Shown here: positions 1-9,819 of the stretch, in pieces
Numbering within the stretch: the stretch's first letter is position 1
How the letters are laid out: every line of letters starts with the position of its first letter
From: JAJDFU01 sp964640855
GTDB taxonomy: Bacteria; Bacteroidota; Bacteroidia; Chitinophagales; Saprospiraceae
Length of the DNA: 64,000 bases
Reading direction: 5' to 3'
NCBI GenBank assembly: GCA_964640855.1
Contig: CAZXIX010000001.1
Span: 62,001 to 126,000, forward strand
Translations under genes and position numbers: made by a program
Notes under the pieces: generated by a model
Told to the model about the DNA's origin: nothing
The model's database searches: none
Seen by the model: only the letters and a program-made list of their open reading frames with translations

Positions 1-2096
1 TCGCCCATTTCCAACTCCAGCCGACTCTCGCGGGCCAGAATGACTAGCTTGCGGCGGACGTCGTTGCCGCTCAGATCTTCGCGGGGATCCGGCTCGGTCA
101 GGCCGGCCTCCCCCGCTTCGCGTATGGCTCGACTCAAAGGAGTTTTTTTATCTAAGGCATTGAATATGAACGACATAGATCCAGAAAGAACGCCTTCGAT
201 CTTCAAAATCCGGTCACCGCTGACCATCAGGTCGTGCAGGGTGGATAACACAGGCAGGCCGGCTCCCACGTTGGTTTCATACAGGAACTGAATTCCTCGT
301 TTTTCGGCCTTTGCCTTGAGGCTTTGGTACTGCAGGAAAGAAGAAGAGGCGGCTGATTTGTTGGGTGTAGAAATGGAAATGCTGGCTTCCAGGATCTCAT
401 GGTAGAGGTCTGCCAGACTATTTTCGGCCGTATTGTCGACGAAAACGCTGTTGGGCAGATTGAGATGTTTCATCCGCTGGATGTATTCCTTCAGATCTAC
501 CGGCTGACCTTTATCATTGAGCTCTTTCTTCCAGACGGACAGATCGATGCCCTCCTCGCGGAAGAGCATTTTCTTGCTGTTGGCCAGTCCCACGACCCGG
601 ATCTGGGTAGACATTTTTTGTTTCAGGAATTCTTTTTGCCGATCGATCTGCCGGAGGAGGGTCCCTCCGATCAAACCAACGCCTACTACGAAAAGATGCA
701 ACTGCTTCACGTCCGACAGGAAAAAGGCCTCGTGGAGGGCATTCAGGGCCTTGGTCTCGTCCTGCTGGGCGATGACAACCGAAATATTCCGCTCTGACGA
801 GCCCTGGGCTATGGCCACCACGTTGATCCCGTTTTTGCCGAGCGCGCGGAACATCCGGCCCGAGATGCCGGGTTGGGAACGCATGCGTTCTCCGATTACA
901 CCCACTACGGAGAGGTCTTCTTCCAGCCGGATGGGTTCCACGCTGCCTTTCGAGATTTCAAGTTTGAATTCTTCGGAAGCGGCATCCATGGCCTTGCTCA
1001 CCTCATGGGGCAAGATCGCATAGGTGATGGATTGTTCGGATGAGCCCTGGGTGATCAGCATGATGTTGATCCCCACCCGGGCCTGGCTGGCAAAAAGGCG
1101 GGCTGCCATCCCGGGGACTCCCACCAGCCCGGATCCCTGCAAGGTCAGCAAGGCTATCTGATTGATGGAAGAGATGCCCGTCACCGAGTAGGGTCTCTTC
1201 TGCGCCTGCTTGGTGATGAGGGTTCCTTCGAACGACGGATTGAAAGTATTACGGATCCGGATCGGGATGTTCTTGTCGCGAACGGGGCGGATCGTCGGGG
1301 GGTAGATTACCTTGGCTCCCAGGTAGGAGAGCTCGATGGCTTCAGCGTAGGTGAGGCTGGGCAAGGTGAAGGCCTTGTCTACCCGGCGGGGATCGGCTGT
1401 GAGCACACCGTTGACATCGGTCCAGATCTCGAGCACTTCAGCATCCAGTGCTGCGGCGATCAGGGAGGCGGTATAATCCGAGCCCCCGCGGCCCAGGGTC
1501 GTGGTTAGCCCTCCTTTGGCCGAGCTGATAAAACCGGTGACCACCTGGATCGGGTCCGACTTTTGATAGTGTTCCCGAATGAGTTGAAAGGTGATTTCTT
1601 CATGAACGCGGGCAGCGCCGAAACGCTTGTCGGTGCGGATAATCTTTCGGGCATCCAGGTATTCCGCCGGGATACCTTGCTGGTTGAGGAATTCACTGAT
1701 CAGGAAGGCGGAATTCCTCTCGCCAAAACTGAGGACGTAATCCATGGTACGCGGAGAAGCCTCGCGGACCAGAAAGATGCCCTGAAGCAGATTTTCCAGG
1801 ACATTGTGGTTGTTTTCGAGTCTGGGCAGGACCTTCTCCAGATAGTATGGCTGGAGTAGCTCATGCGCCAATTGGATGTGTCGCTGGCTGAAAGCGGCCA
1901 TCTCTTCCGAAAAGACGGGGTCTCCCTTTTCAGCCAGGGAGGCAATTTTAAGCAGGCTGTCCGTAATGCCGCCCAATGCAGATACGACCACGGTAAATGG
2001 AGTTCCTTCCTCCTGCAAAGCCCGCAAGATCCCGGCGACGGTCCGGATCTGGTCGCTGTCCCGGACAGAGGAACCACCAAATTTCATGACTTTCAT
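1..2096 (-). CDS. thrA: Bifunctional aspartokinase / homoserine dehydrogenase I (3' end outside window)
   Basis: This enzyme phosphorylates L-aspartate and reduces aspartate semialdehyde to homoserine, the first and third steps towards threonine and methionine. The protein starts MKVMKFGGSS, the aspartokinase nucleotide-binding signature. The kinase domain fills about residues 1-290, tandem ACT domains run from about 310 to 450, and a Rossmann motif (GVGLIGG) near residue 470 opens the homoserine dehydrogenase half. About 698 codons are present. Family members have roughly 810-820, so the catalytic end lies beyond the left edge. The ATG at 2094-2096 puts the KFGGSS motif at its usual place. 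thrB and thrC often follow in this phylum but would lie outside the window. Identification from motifs and two-domain order is firm. Confidence 0.96.
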   Translation of the reverse strand, partial: MKVMKFGGSSVRDSDQIRTVAGILRALQEEGTPFTVVVSALGGITDSLLKIASLAEKGDPVFSEEMAAFSQRHIQLAHELLQPYYLEKVLPRLENNHNVLENLLQGIFLVREASPRTMDYVLSFGERNSAFLISEFLNQQGIPAEYLDARKIIRTDKRFGAARVHEEITFQLIREHYQKSDPIQVVTGFISSAKGGLTTTLGRGGSDYTASLIAAALDAEVLEIWTDVNGVLTADPRRVDKAFTLPSLTYAEAIELSYLGAKVIYPPTIRPVRDKNIPIRIRNTFNPSFEGTLITKQAQKRPYSVTGISSINQIALLTLQGSGLVGVPGMAARLFASQARVGINIMLITQGSSEQSITYAILPHEVSKAMDAASEEFKLEISKGSVEPIRLEEDLSVVGVIGERMRSQPGISGRMFRALGKNGINVVAIAQGSSERNISVVIAQQDETKALNALHEAFFLSDVKQLHLFVVGVGLIGGTLLRQIDRQKEFLKQKMSTQIRVVGLANSKKMLFREEGIDLSVWKKELNDKGQPVDLKEYIQRMKHLNLPNSVFVDNTAENSLADLYHEILEASISISTPNKSAASSSFLQYQSLKAKAEKRGIQFLYETNVGAGLPVLSTLHDLMVSGDRILKIEGVLSGSMSFIFNALDKKTPLSRAIREAGEAGLTEPDPREDLSGNDVRRKLVILARESRLELEMG

Positions 2097-2236
2097 AAGG
2101 CAAATTGGGCTTGTCCTTTCAGAAAAAATAAAGGGCGCTTCCCGACGAAAAAAAGGGAATCGTTGGGATAAGAGCCGAAATCATCGGGAAAAAAGGAAAA
2201 ATATCCGGTAAGGCGAAGGAAAGAAAGGGCAAATGA

Positions 2237-2719
2237 TCAGCTCAGCCCCATGGACTTCTGCAGGCTCAATGCTTCGTTCTCTTTCTGAGTCATGATGTGC
2301 TTTTCGTCCGGGCTTTTGTCTGAATAGCCGCAAAGGTGAAGAACACCGTGGATCATTACCCGATCCAATTCCTCCTTTTCCGGGACCCGGAGTTGAGCCG
2401 CATTTTCCCGGACTCGTTCCACGCTTATGAAAATATCTCCCTCAATTCGGGGGGGAGCCTGGTAGGGAAAAGTGATCACATCGGTAAGGGTGTCGTGGCC
2501 CAGGTAAGTCAGATTGAGTTGATGGAGGTAGGCGTCGCTGCAGAAAATGAATTGGACTCGAATGAGATCTGCTTTTTCTTGTCGGAGCACGGCTTGTATC
2601 CAGGGCAAGTAAGATTCTGCAGTAGGCGGGTTGTAAGCTTCCCATTCGCTGAAAAGTCCCAGCGGGGCTTCTTCCGGATGTTCTGAGGGCCAGGGATCGG
2701 GTTCCGCCGGGAGGGTCAT
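2237..2719 (-). CDS. ybeY: Endoribonuclease YbeY (16S rRNA maturation)
   Basis: YbeY is a zinc-dependent single-strand RNase acting in 16S rRNA 3' processing and ribosome quality control. The metal-binding segment is HGVLHLCGYSDKSPDEK. Two histidines are present, and the third usual histidine is replaced in the way typical of Bacteroidota (HGxLHLCGYxDK). A DTLTDVITFPY segment upstream matches the conserved core. I take the ATG at 2717-2719, which overlaps the TGA of the upstream ATPase gene (ATGA), rather than a start 19 codons further up. The overlap suggests translational coupling of the two genes. The protein is 160 residues, normal for the family. Confidence 0.93.
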   Translation of the reverse strand: MTLPAEPDPWPSEHPEEAPLGLFSEWEAYNPPTAESYLPWIQAVLRQEKADLIRVQFIFCSDAYLHQLNLTYLGHDTLTDVITFPYQAPPRIEGDIFISVERVRENAAQLRVPEKEELDRVMIHGVLHLCGYSDKSPDEKHIMTQKENEALSLQKSMGLS

Positions 2720-3129
2720 ATACAGAACTGCATTTCGACGGTACTGCCGTTGTTGTGAAACTCTATATCGTCGCACAACTCCCGCATGAGGAATACGCCT
2801 CTTCCTCCGCAGGCTTGGATGTTTTCGGGCCGGGTAGGATCGGGAACTCGCCTCAGATCAAAGCCTCGCCCCTCGTCGGAGACTTTAAAGACGATGTTGT
2901 TACCGTCTTTGTTCATGTGCACATGGACCCATTTATTGCGGTCATATGCATTTCCGTGAGCGATGGCATTGTTAACTGCTTCTGTGAGACTAACCAGGAT
3001 ATTGCCGTACAGGTCTGGTCTGATTTTATACTTATGTACCAGCCTTTCAACATATACCTCCAGCATCGCTATACTGGAGGGTTCTGAGGGAAGTTTCAGC
3101 ATAAATTTTTTGTTGCTCATCTCGTACAA
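2716..3129 (-). CDS. RsbW-like ATP-binding protein (anti-sigma factor type GHKL ATPase)
   Basis: This is a small single-domain GHKL ATPase of 137 residues resembling the anti-sigma kinases RsbW/SpoIIAB. The ATP-binding boxes are visible: an N-box EAVNNAIAHGN, a G1 box DEGRGFD and a G2 box GGRGVFLM. No sensor or membrane segment is present, so it is probably cytoplasmic. In the known family such proteins phosphorylate an STAS anti-anti-sigma protein and bind a sigma factor, but no STAS or sigma gene lies nearby, so the partner is unknown. It is translationally coupled to ybeY downstream, an arrangement I believe recurs in Bacteroidota. ATG at 3127-3129; a second ATG three codons in is also possible. 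Confidence 0.85.
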   Translation of the reverse strand: MYEMSNKKFMLKLPSEPSSIAMLEVYVERLVHKYKIRPDLYGNILVSLTEAVNNAIAHGNAYDRNKWVHVHMNKDGNNIVFKVSDEGRGFDLRRVPDPTRPENIQACGGRGVFLMRELCDDIEFHNNGSTVEMQFCI

Positions 3130-3291
3130 GCCTTAAAATTACGTTAATATCAGCAAACTGTCAACCCGCAAAGCCAACCGAATAGGGCATTGGGGCAGGT
3201 TAGGGTGAGGTTTCGGCTTGGGATTATGAGGATAGCAGTTACGTATTCGGAAACAACTTGTTATCAGCGATTTATCAGTTAGGAAACAAAA

Positions 3292-6200
3292 TCATCTGGT
3301 TTCGGGTTCGCTTAGTTTTTTGAAGTATTCCTCCACCAGGGCCTTGTAGTAGGGTTTCAAACTGGGCGAAACGGTCTTATACTGTTGCAATTCTGCCTCT
3401 CTTTTTCTCAGGTATTCTTCCAGGGCCTGAGGACGGGTGGGCGGAATTTGATCAGCGGTTTCGGACTTTCGCTTTTCCTCGAATTCCTTTTGGCGTTCGG
3501 CCTTTTCGAAATCCAATAAACGGGACAGGATATCTTGTTGACGTTGCAAAAGCTCGTTGGTCAACTTTTTATTCACCAGATCGCGCTCCACTTTGTCCAT
3601 TTTGTCGATCATCTCCTGGATTTTGGGATCTCCCTGACCGCTTTGGCGGAGCTGCTTTTGCTTTTCTTCGAGGGCTTTACGCAGTTCGGCTTGCCGGCGG
3701 GCCATTTCAGCAAATTCCTTGGCGGAACCCCCTTCGCCACCTTCTCTTTGGCGGCGCATTTGTTCGCTTGCCTTACGCATCTGCTCGTTCAATTTCTTTT
3801 GCCCTTCGCTGATCTGGTCCCGGGGCTCCCTCCCCGGTTGCTGGCTGGATTGCTGTCCGGGTTGCTGGGACTTCTGCATGCTCATCATCATGGAGGCGAG
3901 CTGCTGTTGCATCTGGTTGAGCGTTTCCGAGAGCATGAGCGCCAGGTCGTTGACATTTTTCATGGTGCGCTGCTGGTGTTCGGAGGCCGGTGTGAGGCGT
4001 CTCTCCTCCAGTTCGTCGATGCTGTTGTCGAGGTTGGATTTGATTTCGCCTACCTTTTCGGTGACGAAGCTCTCGATCTGGAACACACGTTTGGCCAGGG
4101 CTTGCAGACTGTCTTGCACCAGGCGGAAATCGTCCTTCAGCTTGAACTGCTCCTGGATGAGCTCTACGTAGCGGGGCGTGTTGATGCTGGTTTCGGAAAA
4201 ATCATCGATCAGATCTTCCTGATCAAAGGATAACTTAACCAGATTTTCAAGCAGCTGCCGCAGGGCGTCAATGTCTTCGGTCATCTGTTGCATTTGGCCC
4301 GATTGCATGGCAGATTGCATTTGTTGGGCCATTTGCTGCATTTGCTGGGAGGTTTTCTTTTGCTGCTGAGACGCACCCTTGTTTTGCTGTTGCTGCAGCA
4401 TTTGCTGGATTTGTTCCAGATTTTGCTCGATCTGTTCCATCTGTTCCTGCTGATTTTCGAGGTTCTGGGGCGATTCCATTTCCTGGTTTTTCTGCTGGAT
4501 CTGCTCCATTTGTTCCATGATCTCCTGGAACTCCTCGTTTATTTCCTGCTGCTCCTGCTGGATCTGTTCCTGCGAACTGGGCTCGGATTGATTTTCCTGC
4601 TGTTGTTCTTCGGGCGATCTCTCCTGACCCTCTTGCTGTTCGTTGTTCTGCTGCTCGCTATTTTGCTGTTCTTCGGTATTCTCTTCCGAGCTGATCTCCT
4701 CCTGGGAGTTCTCGGATGGATCTTCGGATGACTGATTCTCTTCCTGCTCTTGCTCTTCCTGGTTCGGGTCGGTTTGTTCGGTTTGTTCGCTGAGGTTTTC
4801 CTGTTGTTCGGCCAGTTTTTCCAGCTGTTCGCCGGCTTCTTTCATTTCCTGCTCCAATTCCAGTTTTTTGTACAGCTCCAGGAGGCGATCCAGTTCCAGT
4901 TCCATTTTCTGATCGTTCATCTCCATTTCCTCCATCATTTCGAGTGCCTGATCCTTATCCAGTTCCTCGAGCAACTCCTGGATCTTCTGCATCAATTCCA
5001 GGGTTTCTTCGTCGATGGCTTCTTCAAAGAGTTCTTCCAGCTTCTTTTGTTTTTCCTGGGTTTCAGGGTCGGCCGGATCGAATTCCTCTTGATTTTTCAG
5101 GTTTTCCTGAAAGTCTTCTTGCGCCTCCTTAAGTTGTTGTTGAAGCTGCTGCTGGCGTTCCATCAGCTTCTCCAGTTCTTTTCGGCTCTGCCAATCCAGT
5201 TCCTTTTCCTGAAGCAATTTGTCCCGGGCCTGCTTGAGTTCTTCCTGTATGTTTTGGGATTCGCGCAGCGCGTCTTTCAGGTTTTTCTTGATTTGCTCGT
5301 CGTTCTGGTCGGACTGAGCCCGGTACTCCTCCATGGTGGGCATGGAAAACTGCATCAATTGGGTACGGGCTGCCTTGCTGCCGTTTATGCCGTCGTTATC
5401 GTAGATTTCGAAATAATAGGTCACTTTCTCGCCGGGAAGGAGGTTTAGCTCATTCAGGTCAAAAATGTAGTCGAAGGCCACATTTTTTCCCGTCGGATTG
5501 TTCAGTTTGGTGCTTTGCAGGGGTTCAACTTTTCCGTCGGCATTTGTCCGCTGGTACTGGAAGGTGAGATTTTTCAGGCCGTAGTCGTCGGAAGCTTGCC
5601 CCGCGAAGAAGCGGACCTTGTTCAGGGAGCTATCCTGAAATTCCTCGGCTTCGATCACCGGATACCGATCCGGAATAACAGCAATGGAATAGGTAATGGA
5701 ATCTGCTTTGGGGAGCTTGGCGTTGGAAATGAAGAGCTTGTAGAGGTCGGATTCAAAGAGTTGTTTCTGATAGGTGAATCGCTCGCGGCCTTGCCGCTGT
5801 GTCTGCTCCAATTGACCCTTATTGGAAAAAAGCATCCAGACGGTGTCCGTAAAAGCCGCTTCCAGTACCCACCCGGCCCGGGTACCTACGGGGACGGAAA
5901 GATCTCCGAGATTAGACAGGATCTCGTCTCGGCGACCGGTGTAGGCCGGGTAGTCCAGATTGACCTCAAGATCCAGGATGTTGGGTTTCTGGAGCACATT
6001 TAGCGTATACTCCCGGGAGGAAACGGGGTCTGAGACCAGGCGGAAATCCAGATCCTTCTGGACGTTATTGAATCGGTAGGCGAAGCGATCGGGTCCCAGT
6101 TTCTGCATGCGATAGGGAAATCCTTCCACCTCCACGAAAACTTCGTTGGGAAGTTGACCGCCGCTGATCTGTACTTCCAGGAGGAAATTTTCGTATTGGA

Positions 6201-6834
6201 CAACGGTGAGATCGGGATTGATCAAGTCGAACGAAAAGGGTGCCGGCCTTTCAAACTCCTGGCTGTTGTTGATCAGTCGATAGGTGCTGTCCCGGATCAT
6301 GCTGGGGGCTGCTATCAAAAGAATGAGGAGCAACAAGAGCGGGGGAAGGGCATAGCGGGCGTATTTCCGGTTTTTAGAAAGATCAATGGCCGATTTGAAA
6401 GGGACCAGTCGGATCTGCTCTGCCTTTTGATCAATTCCGGCCAGAATGAGATCATTTCGCTCTTGTCCGCGGCTTTGTTCTCTCAGTTGAAGAATATTCA
6501 GCAGCTTGTCTTGCACGTCCTGGAAATGATCGCCAATGATAACGGCAGCCTGAGCATGGGAAATGACCTTCCCCAGGCGGAAAAAGTGCAAGAGCGGTTG
6601 TACGACCCAGAACCAGGAAGCCAGCAGACTCAGGCCGATAAAGCCGAAAAGAAGCCCTTTGCGGCCGGCTGGAGAAAAATAGAAATTGTGCTCCAACAGA
6701 CTGATGAGCAAAAACAAGCTGAGAGTAAGCCCGATGGCATAAAGCGTGCCCCGTATAACCTTATTGAGGTAGAATTTACGGATAAACTGGTCCAGCTTCT
6801 TGATCAGTTGATTGTAGTTGTCGGATTGATTCAT
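3292..6834 (-). CDS. Giant DUF4175-family membrane protein with a Gln/Glu-rich coiled-coil region
   Basis: The protein has 1180 residues. The N-terminus carries two hydrophobic helices (about residues 25-85) and a third near 160-180 (ALPPLLLLLILLIAAPS), followed by an extracytoplasmic-looking beta-rich region with YTGRRDE and similar segments. From about residue 510 to the end it is dominated by charged coiled coil. Residues about 690-880 are extremely rich in Gln and Glu, with runs such as QMEQIEQNLEQIQQMLQQQQ. This layout matches the Bacteroidota DUF4175 family, whose function I do not know; a structural or scaffolding role at the envelope is only a guess. The low-complexity DNA makes open antisense frames that look like Leu/Phe-rich membrane proteins but are artefacts. 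The gene is followed and preceded by non-coding spacers, so it is probably monocistronic. Confidence 0.85.
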   Translation of the reverse strand: MNQSDNYNQLIKKLDQFIRKFYLNKVIRGTLYAIGLTLSLFLLISLLEHNFYFSPAGRKGLLFGFIGLSLLASWFWVVQPLLHFFRLGKVISHAQAAVIIGDHFQDVQDKLLNILQLREQSRGQERNDLILAGIDQKAEQIRLVPFKSAIDLSKNRKYARYALPPLLLLLILLIAAPSMIRDSTYRLINNSQEFERPAPFSFDLINPDLTVVQYENFLLEVQISGGQLPNEVFVEVEGFPYRMQKLGPDRFAYRFNNVQKDLDFRLVSDPVSSREYTLNVLQKPNILDLEVNLDYPAYTGRRDEILSNLGDLSVPVGTRAGWVLEAAFTDTVWMLFSNKGQLEQTQRQGRERFTYQKQLFESDLYKLFISNAKLPKADSITYSIAVIPDRYPVIEAEEFQDSSLNKVRFFAGQASDDYGLKNLTFQYQRTNADGKVEPLQSTKLNNPTGKNVAFDYIFDLNELNLLPGEKVTYYFEIYDNDGINGSKAARTQLMQFSMPTMEEYRAQSDQNDEQIKKNLKDALRESQNIQEELKQARDKLLQEKELDWQSRKELEKLMERQQQLQQQLKEAQEDFQENLKNQEEFDPADPETQEKQKKLEELFEEAIDEETLELMQKIQELLEELDKDQALEMMEEMEMNDQKMELELDRLLELYKKLELEQEMKEAGEQLEKLAEQQENLSEQTEQTDPNQEEQEQEENQSSEDPSENSQEEISSEENTEEQQNSEQQNNEQQEGQERSPEEQQQENQSEPSSQEQIQQEQQEINEEFQEIMEQMEQIQQKNQEMESPQNLENQQEQMEQIEQNLEQIQQMLQQQQNKGASQQQKKTSQQMQQMAQQMQSAMQSGQMQQMTEDIDALRQLLENLVKLSFDQEDLIDDFSETSINTPRYVELIQEQFKLKDDFRLVQDSLQALAKRVFQIESFVTEKVGEIKSNLDNSIDELEERRLTPASEHQQRTMKNVNDLALMLSETLNQMQQQLASMMMSMQKSQQPGQQSSQQPGREPRDQISEGQKKLNEQMRKASEQMRRQREGGEGGSAKEFAEMARRQAELRKALEEKQKQLRQSGQGDPKIQEMIDKMDKVERDLVNKKLTNELLQRQQDILSRLLDFEKAERQKEFEEKRKSETADQIPPTRPQALEEYLRKREAELQQYKTVSPSLKPYYKALVEEYFKKLSEPETR

Positions 6835-6889
6835 GCCAGTCGGGTTAACGGGAAAAAGCTTTTCGGAAAATGCCTCCGCCTTGTAAACA

Positions 6890-6897
6890 CAAAAATA
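6890..6897 (-). promoter_or_regulatory. Candidate Bacteroidota -7 box (TATTTTTG) for the DUF4175 gene
   Basis: On the minus strand the sequence reads TATTTTTG, an exact match to the TAnnTTTG box of the Bacteroidota housekeeping sigma factor. Transcription would start about 7 bases downstream, leaving a leader near 50 bases before the ATG at 6834. I do not see a clear TTTG -33 element at the usual spacing. Confidence 0.42.
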
Positions 6898-7021
6898 TGA
6901 AGGTATCAGATCGAAAGCGCTTTGTCAACAGCGGTCCTGCCACAAAAAGACCGTCCGTCAACAAAGCGCATTATTCGTCCTTCTTCTGAAGAACGTTGAA
7001 TTCTTCAGATATGTTTCCCAA

Positions 7022-9670
7022 CTAGAATTGCTGGTAGAGTTGCTTGAGCTGTTCGTCCGTTTCCTGCTCCTTGATCCCCTCGAGGAGTTCCTCCAATTTG
7101 TCTATGGTGCCTTTATATTTTTCGTCTCCGGTTTCGACAGCTTTGGCGGATACTTCTTCCTTGAGTTGGAACAGGGCCATAGCCGAGCCGTATCGCTGGA
7201 AAAGATCGGATTCCGCATCGGTTGCCTTGGCATAAAGGTCTTGGGCCCCGATCTCCATGATTCGGGGGGAGCAGCGTCCGAGCAGGGCGGCATATTCGGA
7301 CAGAAATCCAACGCCGGCCCAGCCGTTAAACCGAGAAGCATTTTCTTTGAAGAAGTCCAGGTGGGTCGAGTCGCCGGATTGGCTGTAAACCTGCGCTACT
7401 CCGGTCAACAGACTGAAGCTTTCTTTTTCTTCCAGCTTCTTTGCCAGCTGAAGCGCCTCGACGGAGTCCGTATTGTTCAGGGCGGAAAGAGCGGTGCCGA
7501 TCACCGCATAGGCGCTATCGGCCTCCAGAATGTAGGAGGTCAGTTCGGACATGCCTTCGACATCCGTAGAAGACAAGGAGCGCAGAGCCGTTGCGCGCAC
7601 CAAGGCATGCGGATCCTTTTTTGCCATGTCCATTAACTTCTGCTGGATCTGTGCATCTTCCGTCCCTTCGAAGTAGGCGGCGGCCGAGTTTCGCATTTCC
7701 CAGACGGGATCGTCCAGGGCTTCCATGACCAGTCGATCGGTATCCTCGTAATCACTGCGTGCTACGAATTGCAAGGCAGGGAGCCGGTCCAGAATACTGG
7801 TGCTGTTTTTGAATTTGAATATCTCTTCCTCCAGGTTTTGCTCCGGAGTGATTTCGGCCAAAAGGACGTGTTCCGGATCGAAGATGACCGCTTGGGGAGC
7901 TCCATCCACCGGAAAGGAGAATTCGTGCTCCCTTTGGTTGATTTCGATCTCATGCCGTGTTTTCTTCCCCTGCCCGTAGTGAATATCGACGGCAGTAGGA
8001 ATTCGGTAAATGATCTCTCCAAGTTCCGGGGTTTGGGTCTGCGTGACGGAGAGGGTGACTGCGCCGGATTCCGGATCGTAGGCATGGGACACATCCAGTT
8101 TGGGGTGGCCCTGCTGGAAAAACCATTGGTTGAAAAACCAATTCAGGTCTTCGCCGGTGACCTTCTCGAAAGCCAAGCGAAGATTGTGGGCTTCTACGGC
8201 CGTATAGGCGTTGTCTTTCAGGTAAGTATTCAGCGCGGTAAAGAAGGCGTCGTCGCCAACGTAGTAGCGAAGCATGTGCAAGACGGCGCCTCCTTTATTG
8301 TAACTATGGGCATCAAACATTTCTTCTTTATCGTCGTAACCGAAGTGGATCAGCGGATGCGCCTCCCCGCTGCCGGCGCTGTAGAAGTATCCGCTTCGTT
8401 CCGACAGAGCATGCAGGTCGGCTATCTCCCGCCCGTATTTGTGCTCCAGCCACAGGTATTCGCTGTAGTTGGCAAAACCTTCGTTCATGGTCAGGTTGGC
8501 CCAGCTTTCACAGGTCACATAATCCCCGAACCAGTGGTGGAATAATTCGTGCGCCACGATGTTGTCGTTGCCCTGGTCAATGAGGTCGCCGGTATGTTGT
8601 TGCACAAAATCACCGAAAATGACAGCCGTGGTGTTTTCCATAGCGCCGGAGACGTAATCCCGCACCACCACCTGCGCGTATTTGGGCCAGGGATAGGTCA
8701 TGCCGACTTTCTCCGAGAAGAAGCTGAGCATTTCCGGCGTATGGTTGAAGATCTTTTTGGCATCAGCTTCGTATTCGGGTTCTACGTAGTATTCGACCGG
8801 GATCCCGTTCCATTCTTCCTTTACAACGGCAAATTCACCGATGGCCAGCATAAAGAGATAAGGCGCATGAGGCTGCTCCATAACCCAGTAATCGGTGCGG
8901 GTCCCGTCTTTGTTCTCTTCTGAGGATTTGAGGACTCCATTGGAAAGGGAAGCCATTTCAGCAGGTACAGTTACATAGATCTCCTGGGTGCAGCGTTCGT
9001 TGGGCTTATCGATGGTGGGAAACCACTTCGAGTTGTTCTCGGTTTCTCCCTGGGTCCAGATCTGGCGGGGTTTGTTGGGGTCTTCCCCGGTGGGATTGAT
9101 GAAGAACAGCCCTTTGTCGGAAGTGATGGCAGCGCTCCCTCCCTCTTCGGAGGGGAATGCCGTGTAATCGATCGCAATCTCATAGGTCTCGTCGCGCGTG
9201 TAGGTTTTATCCAGTTGAATGGTCATCCGGAGGCCGTTGTAGGTGTATTCCAGGTCGGTGCCGTCTGCCAGTTGTACGGAGTGGAATTCAAAGCCTTTGG
9301 CATCGAGGGTCAGGGAGTTGACGGGATGGAAGAGCGGCCTGAACTTCAATTGGGCTTTCCCGAGAACTTGTTGTCCTTCCCAGTTGAAAGCCAGTTCCAG
9401 GCGGGTATGCAGCAGATCGTTGTCGCGATGATAGCTTTCCTGGTACAGGGGGCGAGGCTCCGGGACGGGCGCGGATTCCGGTTCAGGCAGGCTTAATTCT
9501 TCGGGGAAGTCGGCTGTGGTGAAGGTATCTATCCCGGAAGCAGTGGATGTATCAGGCGTAGTGGCGGCTACCATTTCTTCGGTTGTAGAGCCGGCACTTG
9601 TTGCAACCTGAGAAGATTTACAAGCCGAAAGCACCAATATAATGGCGATCGGCAAGAAAAGATTTTTCAT
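7022..9670 (-). CDS. M1-family zinc aminopeptidase, lipoprotein, with HEAT-like C-terminus
   Basis: This is a metallo-aminopeptidase that removes N-terminal residues from peptides. The gluzincin motif HELFHHWFGDYVTCESWANL followed by NEGFANY is present at about residues 375-400, and the exopeptidase motif GAMENT lies at about 340. The start at 9668-9670 gives MKNLFLPIAIILVLSACKSS, a lipoprotein signal with the Cys of the lipobox at residue 16; the 33 codons upstream would mask that signal. About 600 residues of catalytic core are followed by an alpha-helical repeat region (from about residue 640) resembling HEAT repeats. The protein has 882 residues. It is probably anchored to the outer membrane and feeds on peptides, a common trait in marine Bacteroidota. 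No obvious operon partner. Confidence 0.93.
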   Translation of the reverse strand: MKNLFLPIAIILVLSACKSSQVATSAGSTTEEMVAATTPDTSTASGIDTFTTADFPEELSLPEPESAPVPEPRPLYQESYHRDNDLLHTRLELAFNWEGQQVLGKAQLKFRPLFHPVNSLTLDAKGFEFHSVQLADGTDLEYTYNGLRMTIQLDKTYTRDETYEIAIDYTAFPSEEGGSAAITSDKGLFFINPTGEDPNKPRQIWTQGETENNSKWFPTIDKPNERCTQEIYVTVPAEMASLSNGVLKSSEENKDGTRTDYWVMEQPHAPYLFMLAIGEFAVVKEEWNGIPVEYYVEPEYEADAKKIFNHTPEMLSFFSEKVGMTYPWPKYAQVVVRDYVSGAMENTTAVIFGDFVQQHTGDLIDQGNDNIVAHELFHHWFGDYVTCESWANLTMNEGFANYSEYLWLEHKYGREIADLHALSERSGYFYSAGSGEAHPLIHFGYDDKEEMFDAHSYNKGGAVLHMLRYYVGDDAFFTALNTYLKDNAYTAVEAHNLRLAFEKVTGEDLNWFFNQWFFQQGHPKLDVSHAYDPESGAVTLSVTQTQTPELGEIIYRIPTAVDIHYGQGKKTRHEIEINQREHEFSFPVDGAPQAVIFDPEHVLLAEITPEQNLEEEIFKFKNSTSILDRLPALQFVARSDYEDTDRLVMEALDDPVWEMRNSAAAYFEGTEDAQIQQKLMDMAKKDPHALVRATALRSLSSTDVEGMSELTSYILEADSAYAVIGTALSALNNTDSVEALQLAKKLEEKESFSLLTGVAQVYSQSGDSTHLDFFKENASRFNGWAGVGFLSEYAALLGRCSPRIMEIGAQDLYAKATDAESDLFQRYGSAMALFQLKEEVSAKAVETGDEKYKGTIDKLEELLEGIKEQETDEQLKQLYQQF

Positions 9671-9819
9671 TGAATATCGGTTGTACATTAGAAACGTAAG
9701 GGAATGATCCAGATCTGTGCGGGAAATCATTATTTCCTGCGGACAAGATCTGCTATTTCTGCCTTCCATCCCAAAGATGTGAAAGTAAACGCTTTGAGGA
9801 GAGCCGTTATTGGGAGCGA

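Noticed and set aside
4288..5448. Long plus-strand frames encoding Leu/Phe-rich sequences that look like membrane proteins
   Set aside because: They are the antisense of the Gln/Glu codon-rich region of the DUF4175 gene; CTG/TTC runs arise from CAG/GAA on the other strand.
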